Source of the DNA: an aff. Roholtiella sp. LEGE 12411
GTDB lineage: Bacteria; Cyanobacteriota; Cyanobacteriia; Cyanobacteriales; Nostocaceae
Length of the DNA stretch: 43,292 bases
Reading direction: 5' to 3'
Assembly: GCF_015206995.1 (NCBI RefSeq)
Contig: NZ_JADEXR010000046.1
Location: 1-43,292 of the forward strand
Part shown: positions 1 through 6,989 of the stretch, piece by piece
Numbering within the stretch: position 1 is the stretch's first letter
Layout of the letters: the number at the start of each line of letters is the position of its first letter
Position numbers and translations under genes: made by a program
Notes under the pieces: generated by a model
What the model saw: the letters and a program-made list of their open reading frames with translations, nothing else
Told to the model about the DNA's origin: nothing
Database searches by the model: none

Positions 1-271
1 ACAGCAGTAAGGAATGACCCATGCTGTCGGCGGGGGTTGATACTGCTACTGTCAGGAAGTTACAGCCTTCTAAGTAGGATGAGGCTAATCCGTGAGTATA
101 CCAAGAGCTGACGAAGGTTGTGCCGGTTAGCCAACCGCCTAGTGCTAGGAAGGCGCAGGGAAATAATAATATCCCTGACCAACCTACGAATACGAAGCGA
201 TCGCGCTTTAACCAGTCGTCTAGAACGTCAAACCACCCTCTACTGGGCGTGCGTCCAACTGCGATGGTCAT
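1..271 (-). CDS. psbD: Photosystem II D2 protein, N-terminal part (runs off the window)
   Basis: The reverse strand from 271 encodes [20 protein letters not shown] and continues through the first membrane span and the segment ending ADSMGHSLL, which is the highly conserved N-terminus of D2, one of the two core subunits carrying the photosystem II charge-separation cofactors in the thylakoid membrane. Ninety codons are present; the rest lies beyond base 1. A Shine-Dalgarno-like GGAGA (281-285) sits nine bases before the ATG, which supports this start. The gene is divergent from the UPF0367 gene. Family identity is essentially certain from sequence; whether this is the only psbD copy or one followed by psbC cannot be seen. 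Confidence 0.97.
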   Translation of the reverse strand, partial: MTIAVGRTPSRGWFDVLDDWLKRDRFVFVGWSGILLFPCAFLALGGWLTGTTFVSSWYTHGLASSYLEGCNFLTVAVSTPADSMGHSLLL

Positions 272-619
272 GAGAGCAAATCTCCAAATGTTATAAGTAC
301 AGGTCGTATCTGTGTATAGATAACTATTTTACAGTCATCTATAAGCAGAAAGTTAACCAGGTTGTCTACCTAATTTACAATTTTTTACGTACCTTTAATC
401 ATAATAGGTGCAAATCGCTAATTTTTCTAGGGGATTTGTTATTAAATTTAACCTTTGATACAGATGCGATCGCACTAGAGGAAGAGTGGAGTAGGGATAT
501 AAAGGGAGATAGCAAGAATAATTTTGAATTGTTATCGCCCCTCTTCTTGTTCCCCATCCCCCTGGAATCAGCCAGCTGACGCTAAAATGAATCCTACAGT
601 TAAATTTGATTAATGCTAA
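272..619. other. Intergenic region with divergent promoters
   Basis: This stretch separates psbD (leftward) from the UPF0367 gene (rightward) and should hold both promoters. It is AT-rich near 300-440. On the minus strand a TGTAAAAT and a TATACAC lie upstream of psbD as possible -10 elements, but no convincing -35 spacing is visible. One GCGATCGC octamer lies near 465. I see no gene or RNA here. Confidence 0.5.
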
Positions 620-892
620 ATGTTTACCATCGACTTAAGCATCAGGAACACTGCTTTCCCCATTTCAGTACAACGTAAGTCAGGCGAGGATGCTGAGGCT
701 GTGTATCAGCTAATTTTGGCTGCAATACGTTCTGGCAATCCTGACATTGTGGAATTAAAGTGTGAGGGCAAGACAGAGAAAAAAATCGCTGTCCGTGCTA
801 GTGAGATTTCTGGGGTACAGATTGTTCAGAAAGATGGTGTAACCACTGCTGGTGGTAGACCACCTGGTTTTTTTGCAGTAGCTGCTGAGTAA
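620..892 (+). CDS. UPF0367 family small cyanobacterial protein
   Basis: A 90-residue protein beginning MFTIDLSIRNTAFPISVQRK that matches what I know of the UPF0367 family, a short protein found across cyanobacteria with no established function. The middle (IVELKCEGKTEKKIAVRASE, about residues 44-63) is charged and beta-rich in appearance; the C-terminus is a flexible GGRPPGFFAV tail. There is no signal peptide or membrane span. It lies 13 bases before the ABC ATPase gene on the same strand, so the two are probably co-transcribed. No strong ribosome binding site precedes the ATG. Family call is from memory of the conserved sequence; role is unknown. Confidence 0.85.
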   Translation: MFTIDLSIRNTAFPISVQRKSGEDAEAVYQLILAAIRSGNPDIVELKCEGKTEKKIAVRASEISGVQIVQKDGVTTAGGRPPGFFAVAAE

Positions 893-905
893 CTAAGGTA
901 TACAA

Positions 906-1583
906 ATGGCGGAAGTGGGCATCGAGGTCAAGAATTTAAACTTCAATTGGCCCAATGGCGAGACAGCAATAAAATCTTGCTCACTAGAAGTACCCAAGGG
1001 TGAGTTTTGGATGCTCTTGGGCACAAATGGCAGTGGCAAATCAACCTTACTTAGACTACTGGCCGGGTTATTATCTGCTGAATCTGGAGAAATTCGGGTT
1101 TTGCATCCTGTTGGTTTTGTCTTTCAAAATCCGGATCATCAATTGGTAATGCCAACAGTTGGTGCTGATGTAGCGTTTGGATTAGTGGCAGAAAAATTGC
1201 CACCTGCTGCGGTGAGAGCAAGAGTTGAGGAGGCGCTAGGGGCGGTAAATTTGTGTGCCCTACAACGACGTCCCATATATGCGCTCTCTGGGGGACAAAA
1301 ACAACGAGTAGCGATCGCGGGTGCGATCGCCCGTCACTGTGAAGTCTTACTATTAGATGAACCCACTGCCTTACTAGATCCAGATAGCCAACTGGATTTA
1401 GTAGCTAGTGTCCGCAGCCTCGTAAAAAGCCGGGGTATTACAGCCCTGTGGGTGACACATCGATTAGACGAGTTAAATTACTGTGATGGTGCTTTATTAC
1501 TAGAAAAAGGCTCTTTGGTGGATTGGGGTGAAGCCCAGCGCCTCAAACAACGTCTGATGGAGGTAAACACCGAAGCTTCTTGA
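906..1583 (+). CDS. ABC transporter ATP-binding protein (ECF/CbiO-like)
   Basis: A 225-residue cytosolic ATPase. Visible motifs are Walker A GTNGSGKST (39-47), Q-loop glutamine in FVFQNPDHQ (about 74), signature LSGGQKQR (127-134), Walker B VLLLDEP (147-153) and the switch histidine in WVTHR (185). The FQNPDHQ segment after the Q-loop is typical of energy-coupling-factor ATPases (EcfA/CbiO) for vitamin or metal uptake. No membrane permease or substrate-binding gene adjoins it, so its partner must be encoded elsewhere and its substrate is unknown. It follows the UPF0367 gene by 13 bases and is followed by a strong hairpin at 1683-1707. Confidence 0.9.
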   Translation: MAEVGIEVKNLNFNWPNGETAIKSCSLEVPKGEFWMLLGTNGSGKSTLLRLLAGLLSAESGEIRVLHPVGFVFQNPDHQLVMPTVGADVAFGLVAEKLPPAAVRARVEEALGAVNLCALQRRPIYALSGGQKQRVAIAGAIARHCEVLLLDEPTALLDPDSQLDLVASVRSLVKSRGITALWVTHRLDELNYCDGALLLEKGSLVDWGEAQRLKQRLMEVNTEAS

Positions 1584-1682
1584 TTGGGTGCTGAATAGGA
1601 AGAAAGAAGTAACTACTCAGCACTCAATTATACAGACTAGATTAATTGCGTCTTGACTCAGCACTATTGATAAAAAACTACT

Positions 1683-1710
1683 ACGCGCCTTTTTGGAAAA
1701 GGCGCGTTTT
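1683..1710 (+). terminator. Hairpin terminator after the ABC ATPase gene
   Basis: ACGCGCCTTTT (1683-1693), a 3-base loop and AAAAGGCGCGT (1697-1707) form a perfect 11-bp stem, with Ts at 1707-1710. The position, 100 bases after the ABC ATPase stop and 145 bases before the next gene, suits an intrinsic terminator; the T-tract is short. Confidence 0.7.
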
Positions 1711-1854
1711 AAGTTGGTGCCTCTGTCTTAGGGTTAGTTCTGTAAGGATGACACATTTTTTGTCTTGTGTAACATAGTGTTACAGACAATGCATCAATTA
1801 TTATAAATCTTATGAATGAATTTTGTTAACTCTAGAAAATTGTGATTAAAAACC

Positions 1855-2406
1855 ATGCCTCGTTCCTTACTCCAAGCCGTTTTGTTAGTGGACGGCTACA
1901 ATATAATTGGCGCTTGGCCTTGCCTTAAAAAAACCCGTGATAGCGCTGGACTAGAGGCAGCACGTGGAGAACTTGTTGAAGCGATGACAGGTTATAGCGC
2001 ATTTCAAGGTTATGTAACTCAAATAGTTTTTGATGCCCAATACCATAACGCCTCTAGCAACAGAGAAATTATCACTGAGCTTTTATCAGTTTATTACACC
2101 GATTTTGGGCAGACGGCAGATACCTATATTGAAAAATCTTGTGCGTCTATGCGGCAGCAAGTAGCCCAATCTTTGATTTCTCGTGTGATTGTTGCCACAT
2201 CAGATCGGGCACAGCAATTAATGGTACAGGGGTATGGAGCTGAATGGTTGTCGGCACAACAACTATGTGGTGAAGTGGAAGCTACTATTTGTCGGATGCG
2301 GCAAAAGTATCATCCACGGAAACAATCTAAGAGTAGGTTTCTAGCCAATGCTATTGATGCTAAAGCACGGCAGCGTTTGGCTGAATTACGAATGGGATTA
2401 CAGTAG
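1855..2406 (+). CDS. NYN domain protein, YacP/Rae1-like RNase
   Basis: A 183-residue soluble protein. It opens with the NYN hallmark LLVDGYNIIGAWP (D13, N16), followed by the internal pieces LEAARGELVEAM, IVFDAQY and VATSDRAQQ, and ends in a basic tail. These match the YacP-type NYN family, a PIN-like fold; Bacillus YacP (Rae1) is a ribosome-associated endoribonuclease. The acidic residues at D13, in FDA and in TSD are the likely metal ligands. A role in RNA turnover is inferred from the family. The gene stands alone between the 1683 terminator and tRNA-Asn. Confidence 0.88.
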   Translation: MPRSLLQAVLLVDGYNIIGAWPCLKKTRDSAGLEAARGELVEAMTGYSAFQGYVTQIVFDAQYHNASSNREIITELLSVYYTDFGQTADTYIEKSCASMRQQVAQSLISRVIVATSDRAQQLMVQGYGAEWLSAQQLCGEVEATICRMRQKYHPRKQSKSRFLANAIDAKARQRLAELRMGLQ

Positions 2407-2550
2407 ATATTAGCATCTAAAGGTCTGGGATGAACTTCCAGAGAGGGTTTTGGCTGCAAAAATTTTATGATGAAGCATCTAAAAAAATATTTTGGCGTAA
2501 GTACTTGCCAAATCCTATCGGTTAGCCTTACTATTATAAATCGTGAGTGA

Positions 2551-2622
<72 letters not shown>

Positions 2623-2698
2623 TTAAACATAGATTTGCAATACGCAAGAGCAGTATGAGTATTTAGCAAATGTGCTAAAGAAAGGTTCTGCTCTGCGG

Positions 2699-2851
2699 CT
2701 AATCTAATTTGAGAAAACTGGCGATCGCATTAAGGGTCTTTTCTGCATTTTTAGCAGTCAACATTGGGCTAGCAGCCAAATAAGTATCGTTGTCAGATAA
2801 CAAGTTGAAGCCAATCAGAAGCACATACCCAAGAACCAGAAGACAAAGACA
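2699..2851 (-). pseudogene. C-terminal remnant of an unidentified protein
   Basis: An open stretch of 50 codons ending in TAG (2699-2701) reads YVLLIGFNLLSDNDTYLAAS and then PMLTAKNAEKTLNAIASFLK before LD and the stop. It has a natural amino-acid composition but no ATG; an in-frame TAA at 2852-2854 cuts it off upstream. This looks like the preserved end of a gene whose start is lost or frame-shifted. I do not recognise the family. It could be a chance reading frame. Confidence 0.35.
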
Positions 2852-3025
2852 TTACAGCACTTCCCCCTATTGTGAGGTACACGTTTAGTGCTGAAAGGGT
2901 CGAAAAAGAGGGAGTGTGGAGAGGGAGAGACTGTACTTCATAACAGCAGGAACCGCTGTATGGGTCTAGTGTTACTCTTTTAGGTAATTGCACCTAAATT
3001 CCTGAAACTAGGATAAACGCTTTAT

Positions 3026-3142
3026 GTGACATCTGGAGCGCTGCTTGACAATCCTTTTGTGGCTGCGGCAATCATTGAAGATCCCAGGCTGTTTGTCGGT
3101 CGTAAAGATGACCACCACTCATGTTGTTACTACAGCTTTTGA
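3026..3142 (+). pseudogene. Short protein-like fragment, possibly N-terminus of an ATPase
   Basis: From GTG at 3026 the frame reads VTSGALLDNPFVAAAIIEDP then RLFVGRKDD before decaying into HHSCC and a stop. The NPF...RLFVGR pattern resembles the entry segment of AAA/STAND-type ATP-binding proteins, where it precedes the P-loop. No P-loop follows. It is probably a remnant; the assignment is tentative. Confidence 0.3.
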
Positions 3143-3145
3143 GTT

Positions 3146-4009
3146 TTAAGTGTGGAAGATCACAGTTAGTAAAGGCAGAAAGGCCAAAATAAACCCATTC
3201 CAAGACTGTTGAATTTCTGGGGTTGATTCTGGTGGTGCTAATAGAGCTTCTATTCTCTGCTCTAAGCGTAGGCATCGCCCGCCGTAGGCATCACCTACGC
3301 TAGAGGAACCTAATGCAGCACAACAAATTTCTGATAATACAGGGCTGGAACCAACCACTAACACGAGTGATTCTGCTAGCAATAGAGGGTCTACCTGTAA
3401 CGCTGCATAACTATCGGCACGTAGTTCACGCAAAACTAACAGTTCTTCCCACAAAGGCTCTGTATTTGGCAGCCAAGCAGTACAAGAACGCACCCAACCT
3501 AGCCAGAAAAACCAGAATGTATCACGGTAATAGTAATGCCCTTGTTCATGGGCTAAGACGCTTTCAAAATGATTAGGTGAGAGAGTTTGCACTAAGCCTT
3601 GGCTTACCACTAGTTCCGGTTGCCAAAAACCGATTTGCCCGGCAAACAGTGCATCTGTTTGAAGTAGCCTAGCTTGTCTATCGCCGAGATTAACTAGGGA
3701 ACAGTTACGGGCGGATTTTACAGACTGCAACCCCTGGAAAGCAAGTTTAATGCACAAAAGGGCAAAAAATACCAGAAATAGTAATGCCAGCACATAGCTG
3801 ACCCATCCTGTATACATCCCGCCCATTTGCCCTTGGGTTCCCATGCACAGCACGGCGATCGCTGTCATGAAAATTAGCAAGGGGGGGAAGAGAAATAAAA
3901 ACAGCGATCGCCGCCATCGCAAACTCCAACTACCTTGGGGTTGATTCCAAGAACATCTCAACCACCAAGCAACTGCCAAAACAATCAAAATCATCAGTAA
4001 ATGCATCAT
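3146..4009 (-). CDS. M56 family (BlaR1-like) membrane metallopeptidase
   Basis: A 287-residue protein with membrane spans near residues 3-17, 37-56 and 68-90, then a cytosolic zinc protease domain with HEQGH (154-158) and the downstream ligand region RELRAD (194-199), and a last hydrophobic segment (about 271-286). This is the layout of the M56 family, which includes BlaR1/MecR1; those sense a ligand and cleave a BlaI/MecI-type repressor. The extracellular penicillin-binding sensor of true BlaR1 is absent, so any signal must be different. Its start overlaps the stop of the upstream repressor gene (ATGA at 4006-4009), a typical pairing. Residues 237-248 (SSVGDAYGGRCL) come from an interspersed palindromic repeat inserted in frame. 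Confidence 0.88.
   Translation of the reverse strand: MMHLLMILIVLAVAWWLRCSWNQPQGSWSLRWRRSLFLFLFPPLLIFMTAIAVLCMGTQGQMGGMYTGWVSYVLALLFLVFFALLCIKLAFQGLQSVKSARNCSLVNLGDRQARLLQTDALFAGQIGFWQPELVVSQGLVQTLSPNHFESVLAHEQGHYYYRDTFWFFWLGWVRSCTAWLPNTEPLWEELLVLRELRADSYAALQVDPLLLAESLVLVVGSSPVLSEICCAALGSSSVGDAYGGRCLRLEQRIEALLAPPESTPEIQQSWNGFILAFLPLLTVIFHT
3266..3300. repeat. Interspersed palindromic repeat inside the M56 gene
   Basis: The 35-bp stretch starts GCGTAGGCATCGCCCGCCG and ends CACCTACGC; its outer GCGTAGG and CCTACGC arms are complementary. It belongs to the same family as the copies at 13392, 16945 and 20918. It keeps the reading frame of the host gene. Confidence 0.75.
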
Positions 4010-4425
4010 TTTTCCTCCCTGGCTTGGCGTGCAGCTTGAATGCGTTTGGCGATCGCTTCTATTTGCTCGCTGGCTGCTTCATCCAGACTATCTGCGAAGG
4101 CTGCGACAACATCAGGATTACCAATTGCTAGAAATCGCTGTAATTGTTCGTGTGCTTTAATTATTGCTGACTGCTGCTTGGTCAGCAATGGTCGCCAATA
4201 AAATGCTCGCCCTTTTTTGTCGCATACAAGCCAACCTTTATCAGTAAGACGACGTAGAACAGTGGTTACAGAAGTGTAAGCTAATTCCCGGTTGGGATCA
4301 GCCAGAATGCGATCATGTACATCTTTGACAGTTGCTGAACCAAGTTCCCAGATAATATTCAAAATTTCCGCTTCCAACGGGCCTACAGACAATTGTTTAG
4401 GGCGGTAATCGGGTAAAGGTGCCAT
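4006..4425 (-). CDS. BlaI/MecI/CopY family transcriptional repressor
   Basis: A 139-residue winged-helix regulator starting MAPLPDYRPKQLSVGPLEAE. Residues 13-90 carry the BlaI/MecI pattern: LEAEILNIIWELGSATVKDV, then SVTTVLRRLTDKGWL and a wing GRAFYWRPLL. The C-terminal part (about 90-139) is helical and charged, fitting the dimerisation region. An upstream in-frame ATG at 4503 would add 26 residues unlike the family, so I prefer 4425. The stop overlaps the M56 start, so the two are translationally coupled and probably form a repressor/protease sensory pair. Family knowledge predicts autorepression; a CTAAC-TGTA-GTTAG palindrome at 4663-4676 is one possible site. Confidence 0.88.
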   Translation of the reverse strand: MAPLPDYRPKQLSVGPLEAEILNIIWELGSATVKDVHDRILADPNRELAYTSVTTVLRRLTDKGWLVCDKKGRAFYWRPLLTKQQSAIIKAHEQLQRFLAIGNPDVVAAFADSLDEAASEQIEAIAKRIQAARQAREEK

Positions 4426-4554
4426 ATCGGTTTTGAATTTGGGATGAGCGGAGTGGAGTTGGTGGGCGTTAAGGTGCGTAGTGATACCAAATGTGAACGC
4501 CAAATAAAGCTTTAGAAGGTTTACTCTTTTTTCAGATTACAAGATAGTGCAGCA

Positions 4555-4600
4555 AGTCTAAAAGCCCAGAAGCCTGAGAGCAAGCTTTTTTAGACTTTTT
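4555..4600 (+). terminator. Terminator-like hairpin between divergent genes
   Basis: AGTCTAAAA (4555-4563) pairs with TTTTAGACT (4587-4595), with a further GC-rich loop inside, and is followed at once by TTTTT (4596-4600). It has the form of a rightward intrinsic terminator, yet it sits between a leftward repressor gene and a rightward phosphatase gene. It could end a short leader or small RNA. Confidence 0.45.
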
Positions 4601-4662
4601 TAGTATTTTGTGAATGATATGTATTGTGCATTTTGATGCTAAAAAATGCTCTAGGAACAACT

Positions 4663-4676
4663 CTAACTGTAGTTAG
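4663..4676. promoter_or_regulatory. Small palindrome, possible repressor operator
   Basis: CTAAC and GTTAG flank a TGTA centre, giving a perfect 5-bp inverted repeat in the shared region upstream of the BlaI-like and phosphatase genes. BlaI/CopY operators are short dyads with TGTA/TACA cores, so it is a plausible site, but only one copy was found. Confidence 0.3.
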
Positions 4677-4732
4677 TGACACCAACTGGGTAAAATATTA
4701 TTTGCGGCTATAGTATTAGGTGTATCCAGCGC

Positions 4733-5476
4733 GTGAAGCTATTCGTATACCACACTCCGGAATTGACTCCAACGGATAAAGTGCCAGATTGTGCGATCGC
4801 AGTCGATGTCTTGCGAGCCACTAGCACAATAGCGACCGTATTAGCGGCTGGAGGCGAAGCTGTGCAAGTCTTCAGTGATTTAGCTCAACTAATCGAAGTG
4901 AGCGAAAAATGGCCTTCAGAAAAACGCCTACGAGCTGGAGAACGCGGCGGCGCGAAAGTAACTGGCTTTGAATTGGGTAACTCTCCCCTTGATTGCACAC
5001 AAGAATTAGTGGCGGGGCGGCGCTTGTTTATCAGTACCACCAATGGTACCCGCGCTTTACAACGAGTACAAGAATCTCCAGCCGTACTAGCAGCAGCCTT
5101 AATCAACCGGGCGGCGGTAGTGCAATATCTTCTAGAAAAACAACCAGAGACAGTGTGGATTGTTGGTTCAGGTTGGGAAGGCTCTTTTTCCTTAGAGGAT
5201 ACAGTTTGTGCAGGAGCGATCGCCCATAGTCTAGTAAAGCAAACTAAATTATCGCAGGAGGAATTAGCTGGTAATGATGAGGTAATTAGCGCGATCGCTC
5301 TTTTCTCTCAATGGCAAAGGGACTTATTGGGATTATTGCACCAAGCTAGTCACGGTCAGCGATTGTTACGCCTGGAATGTCATGAAGACTTAAAATATTG
5401 TTCTCAAACTGATATTTTAGATGTCTTGCCCATACAACGAGAAATAGGAGTTTTAAAAAGTCAAAGAGCAAAATAG
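4733..5476 (+). CDS. 2-phosphosulfolactate phosphatase family (ComB-like) protein
   Basis: A 247-residue soluble protein with GTG as start. The sequence [20 protein letters not shown], the [18 protein letters not shown] segment, [12 protein letters not shown] and the [12 protein letters not shown] stretch follow the ComB family, whose archetype removes phosphate from 2-phosphosulfolactate in coenzyme M synthesis in methanogens. Cyanobacteria do not make coenzyme M, so the actual substrate here is unknown although the acidic and glycine-rich active-site motifs appear intact. It is divergent from the BlaI-like gene, with 307 bases between. The gene appears to stand alone. Confidence 0.88.
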   Translation: MKLFVYHTPELTPTDKVPDCAIAVDVLRATSTIATVLAAGGEAVQVFSDLAQLIEVSEKWPSEKRLRAGERGGAKVTGFELGNSPLDCTQELVAGRRLFISTTNGTRALQRVQESPAVLAAALINRAAVVQYLLEKQPETVWIVGSGWEGSFSLEDTVCAGAIAHSLVKQTKLSQEELAGNDEVISAIALFSQWQRDLLGLLHQASHGQRLLRLECHEDLKYCSQTDILDVLPIQREIGVLKSQRAK

Positions 5477-5581
5477 GTAATTAAATTTAGGAGATGGGAG
5501 TAGAGACGCAATTAATCGCGTCTCTACAAAAATCAAGGGTCATTAATTATTTTCTTCTTTTGTTCTCCCCACTCCCTTTTA

Positions 5582-5855
5582 GAGGATGTTTGAAAACGGA
5601 CTTTTCAAACATCCTGGCGATTAGAAATCGCGCTCCACTTGCTACAAATCGGGGAACCCGCTTAACGGAGTGGCTCGGCTACACGAGATAAAACCTGCCT
5701 TTGCAGGTTAACAAACCCTTGATTTGGTGTTAGTCCACGGAGGTGGTGAGACAGCGCTGCGGGAGGGTTAGCCCGACCCAGGCGACTGCGAACCCGAAGG
5801 GACTTGGTTTGTGTAGTAGCGAATTCTATTCGCCTAATACCTTTCAAACATCCTC
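5582..5855. mobile_element. MITE with 14-bp terminal inverted repeats and TTA target duplication
   Basis: The ends GAGGATGTTTGAAA (5582-5595) and TTTCAAACATCCTC (5842-5855) are perfect inverted repeats, flanked on both sides by TTA (5579-5581 and 5856-5858), as expected of a 3-bp target duplication. The first 34 bases also fold: AGGATGTTTGAAAA and TTTTCAAACATCCT (5583-5615) are perfectly complementary around a 5-base loop. No transposase is encoded. A 39-bp palindromic module lies at 5635-5673. A 3-bp TNA-type duplication fits mobilisation by an IS5-family element, which is inference. Confidence 0.8.
5635..5673. repeat. About 40-bp palindromic module, copy 1
   Basis: The module starts CCACTTGCTACAAATCGGGG and ends AACGGAGTGG, with complementary ends and centre. 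Related copies lie at 28661-28701 and, inverted, at 38863-38902. Confidence 0.6.
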
Positions 5856-5864
5856 TTAGGACAA

Positions 5865-6851
5865 CTACCTGAAATACTTGAAGTTACGAGAACCTGTGTA
5901 ACCAGAAAATTGCGCCAGTTCCTCTAAGTTTTGCACTCCGCTATAGCTTTGACCATTGATTATCCAAGTGGGAAAGCCTTCAACTTTCGCGGCTTTACAC
6001 AGTTCTGGTTGAGCTTTCACTCCATCGGGAGCGCACTCTACCTTAACAGTATCTTTGATTTCTTGATAAGCTTCTTTTCCAAAGAGTAGCTTCTGTTCGT
6101 GGCAGTGAGGACACCAATAAGCAACGTATTCTTTAGCGCCGATTTTCGCTAGATGTCGCGCTAGAGCTATTTCTGCCTCACCAGAGGTGGTGGTAATTTC
6201 CCAACCGAATTCTGGGTTAGGTTGTACTTGCGGAGTAAAGGAAATTTTTGCAGGTTGTCCAGATGCTCCGGGCGTAACAGCTTGTTGATTTACGCTAGAA
6301 AAGACCCATAAAGTGCCAATCAGCGTGATCATTCCAACAATGATGGCGGTAAAGAAGATTTGCCCAATATCATCCCAATCACGACCAATAATCGTCAGTA
6401 TCAAAAGACTGAGGGAGAATAAAGCTGAGCCGATACAGTAAAGACAGAAGGCTTGAATTTGGAATGTTAGCAGATACATTAAGTAGCCGCTAAAGATAGA
6501 CATAGCGATCGCACCCACTAACAGCAGCAACCATGTCCAGTTTTCTAGCTTTTGACGCTTTTCCTTATTTTCAATTGGTTTAATTGCTAAGGGAGACAAA
6601 GCAAATATCACCATACTGATATACGCCAAAAACCCAAACAAAGCTAATGGCTGACCGAAAACTGTTGCCCAAGGACTAGAAAGTACATCATTACAGCCTT
6701 TAGCTCCAGCTTGTGCCAGACAAGCGGCACTGCCTCCTGTTAACTTTTCTATGGTGAGATAACCTGTTGTTAGAGCACCACATCCAGCGATCGCCCCAAT
6801 CAATGGGCGCGACCATTTATGAATCCAAGGGGTAGAACGGCGGCGAATCAT
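5865..6851 (-). CDS. VKOR-thioredoxin fusion, disulfide-bond forming enzyme
   Basis: A 328-residue membrane protein. Residues 1-190 form a VKOR domain with about five hydrophobic helices, the loop cysteines C44 and C53, and the quinone-proximal pair CLYC (136-139). A linker leads to a thioredoxin-like domain (about 215-328) with WCPHC (246-250) and a second cysteine pair (C273, C285). This is the known cyanobacterial bacterial-VKOR architecture, in which the thioredoxin domain oxidises substrate proteins in the lumen or periplasm and passes electrons through VKOR to quinone. All expected cysteines are present, so it should be active. The gene is the only one between a MITE and an STRR cluster; btpA follows upstream on the same strand, 138 bases away. 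Confidence 0.95.
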   Translation of the reverse strand: MIRRRSTPWIHKWSRPLIGAIAGCGALTTGYLTIEKLTGGSAACLAQAGAKGCNDVLSSPWATVFGQPLALFGFLAYISMVIFALSPLAIKPIENKEKRQKLENWTWLLLLVGAIAMSIFSGYLMYLLTFQIQAFCLYCIGSALFSLSLLILTIIGRDWDDIGQIFFTAIIVGMITLIGTLWVFSSVNQQAVTPGASGQPAKISFTPQVQPNPEFGWEITTTSGEAEIALARHLAKIGAKEYVAYWCPHCHEQKLLFGKEAYQEIKDTVKVECAPDGVKAQPELCKAAKVEGFPTWIINGQSYSGVQNLEELAQFSGYTGSRNFKYFR

Positions 6852-6869
6852 AAACTGCTATTGCTTAAT

Positions 6870-6932
6870 GGGCATTGGGCATTGGGCATTGGGCATTGGG
6901 CATTGGGCATTGGGCATTGGGCATTGGGCATT
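6870..6932. repeat. Heptanucleotide tandem repeat, nine GGGCATT units
   Basis: Nine perfect 7-bp units lie between the VKOR gene and btpA. Relatives of the same unit are found near 18630 and 40040 and, as CCCAATG, at 25435-25518. They are short tandemly repeated repetitive (STRR) sequences typical of Nostoc-type genomes. Confidence 0.95.
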
Positions 6933-6989
6933 GGTAATTTCTATATACCCTGATATTCCATGCTCAATGTCCTTTGTCCCATGCCCTAT

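Larger units (their letters stand above)
2623..3145. other. Gene-poor stretch with broken coding fragments
   Basis: Between tRNA-Asn and the M56 gene no intact gene is visible. Two short stretches look protein-like and are listed separately: a minus-strand tail at 2699-2851 and a plus-strand piece at 3026-3142. They lie on opposite strands and are not obviously parts of one gene. Confidence 0.5.

Noticed and set aside
3313-3576. Open frame antisense to the M56 peptidase
   Set aside because: Translation is basic and unstructured, and the opposite strand has a clear family with zinc motif.
5494-5847. Two short frames inside the MITE on both strands
   Set aside because: They are translations of palindromic repeat DNA with no protein-like composition.
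6870-6932. CRISPR array
   Set aside because: The heptamers are directly adjacent with no spacers; they are STRR tandem repeats, as at 25435-25518.
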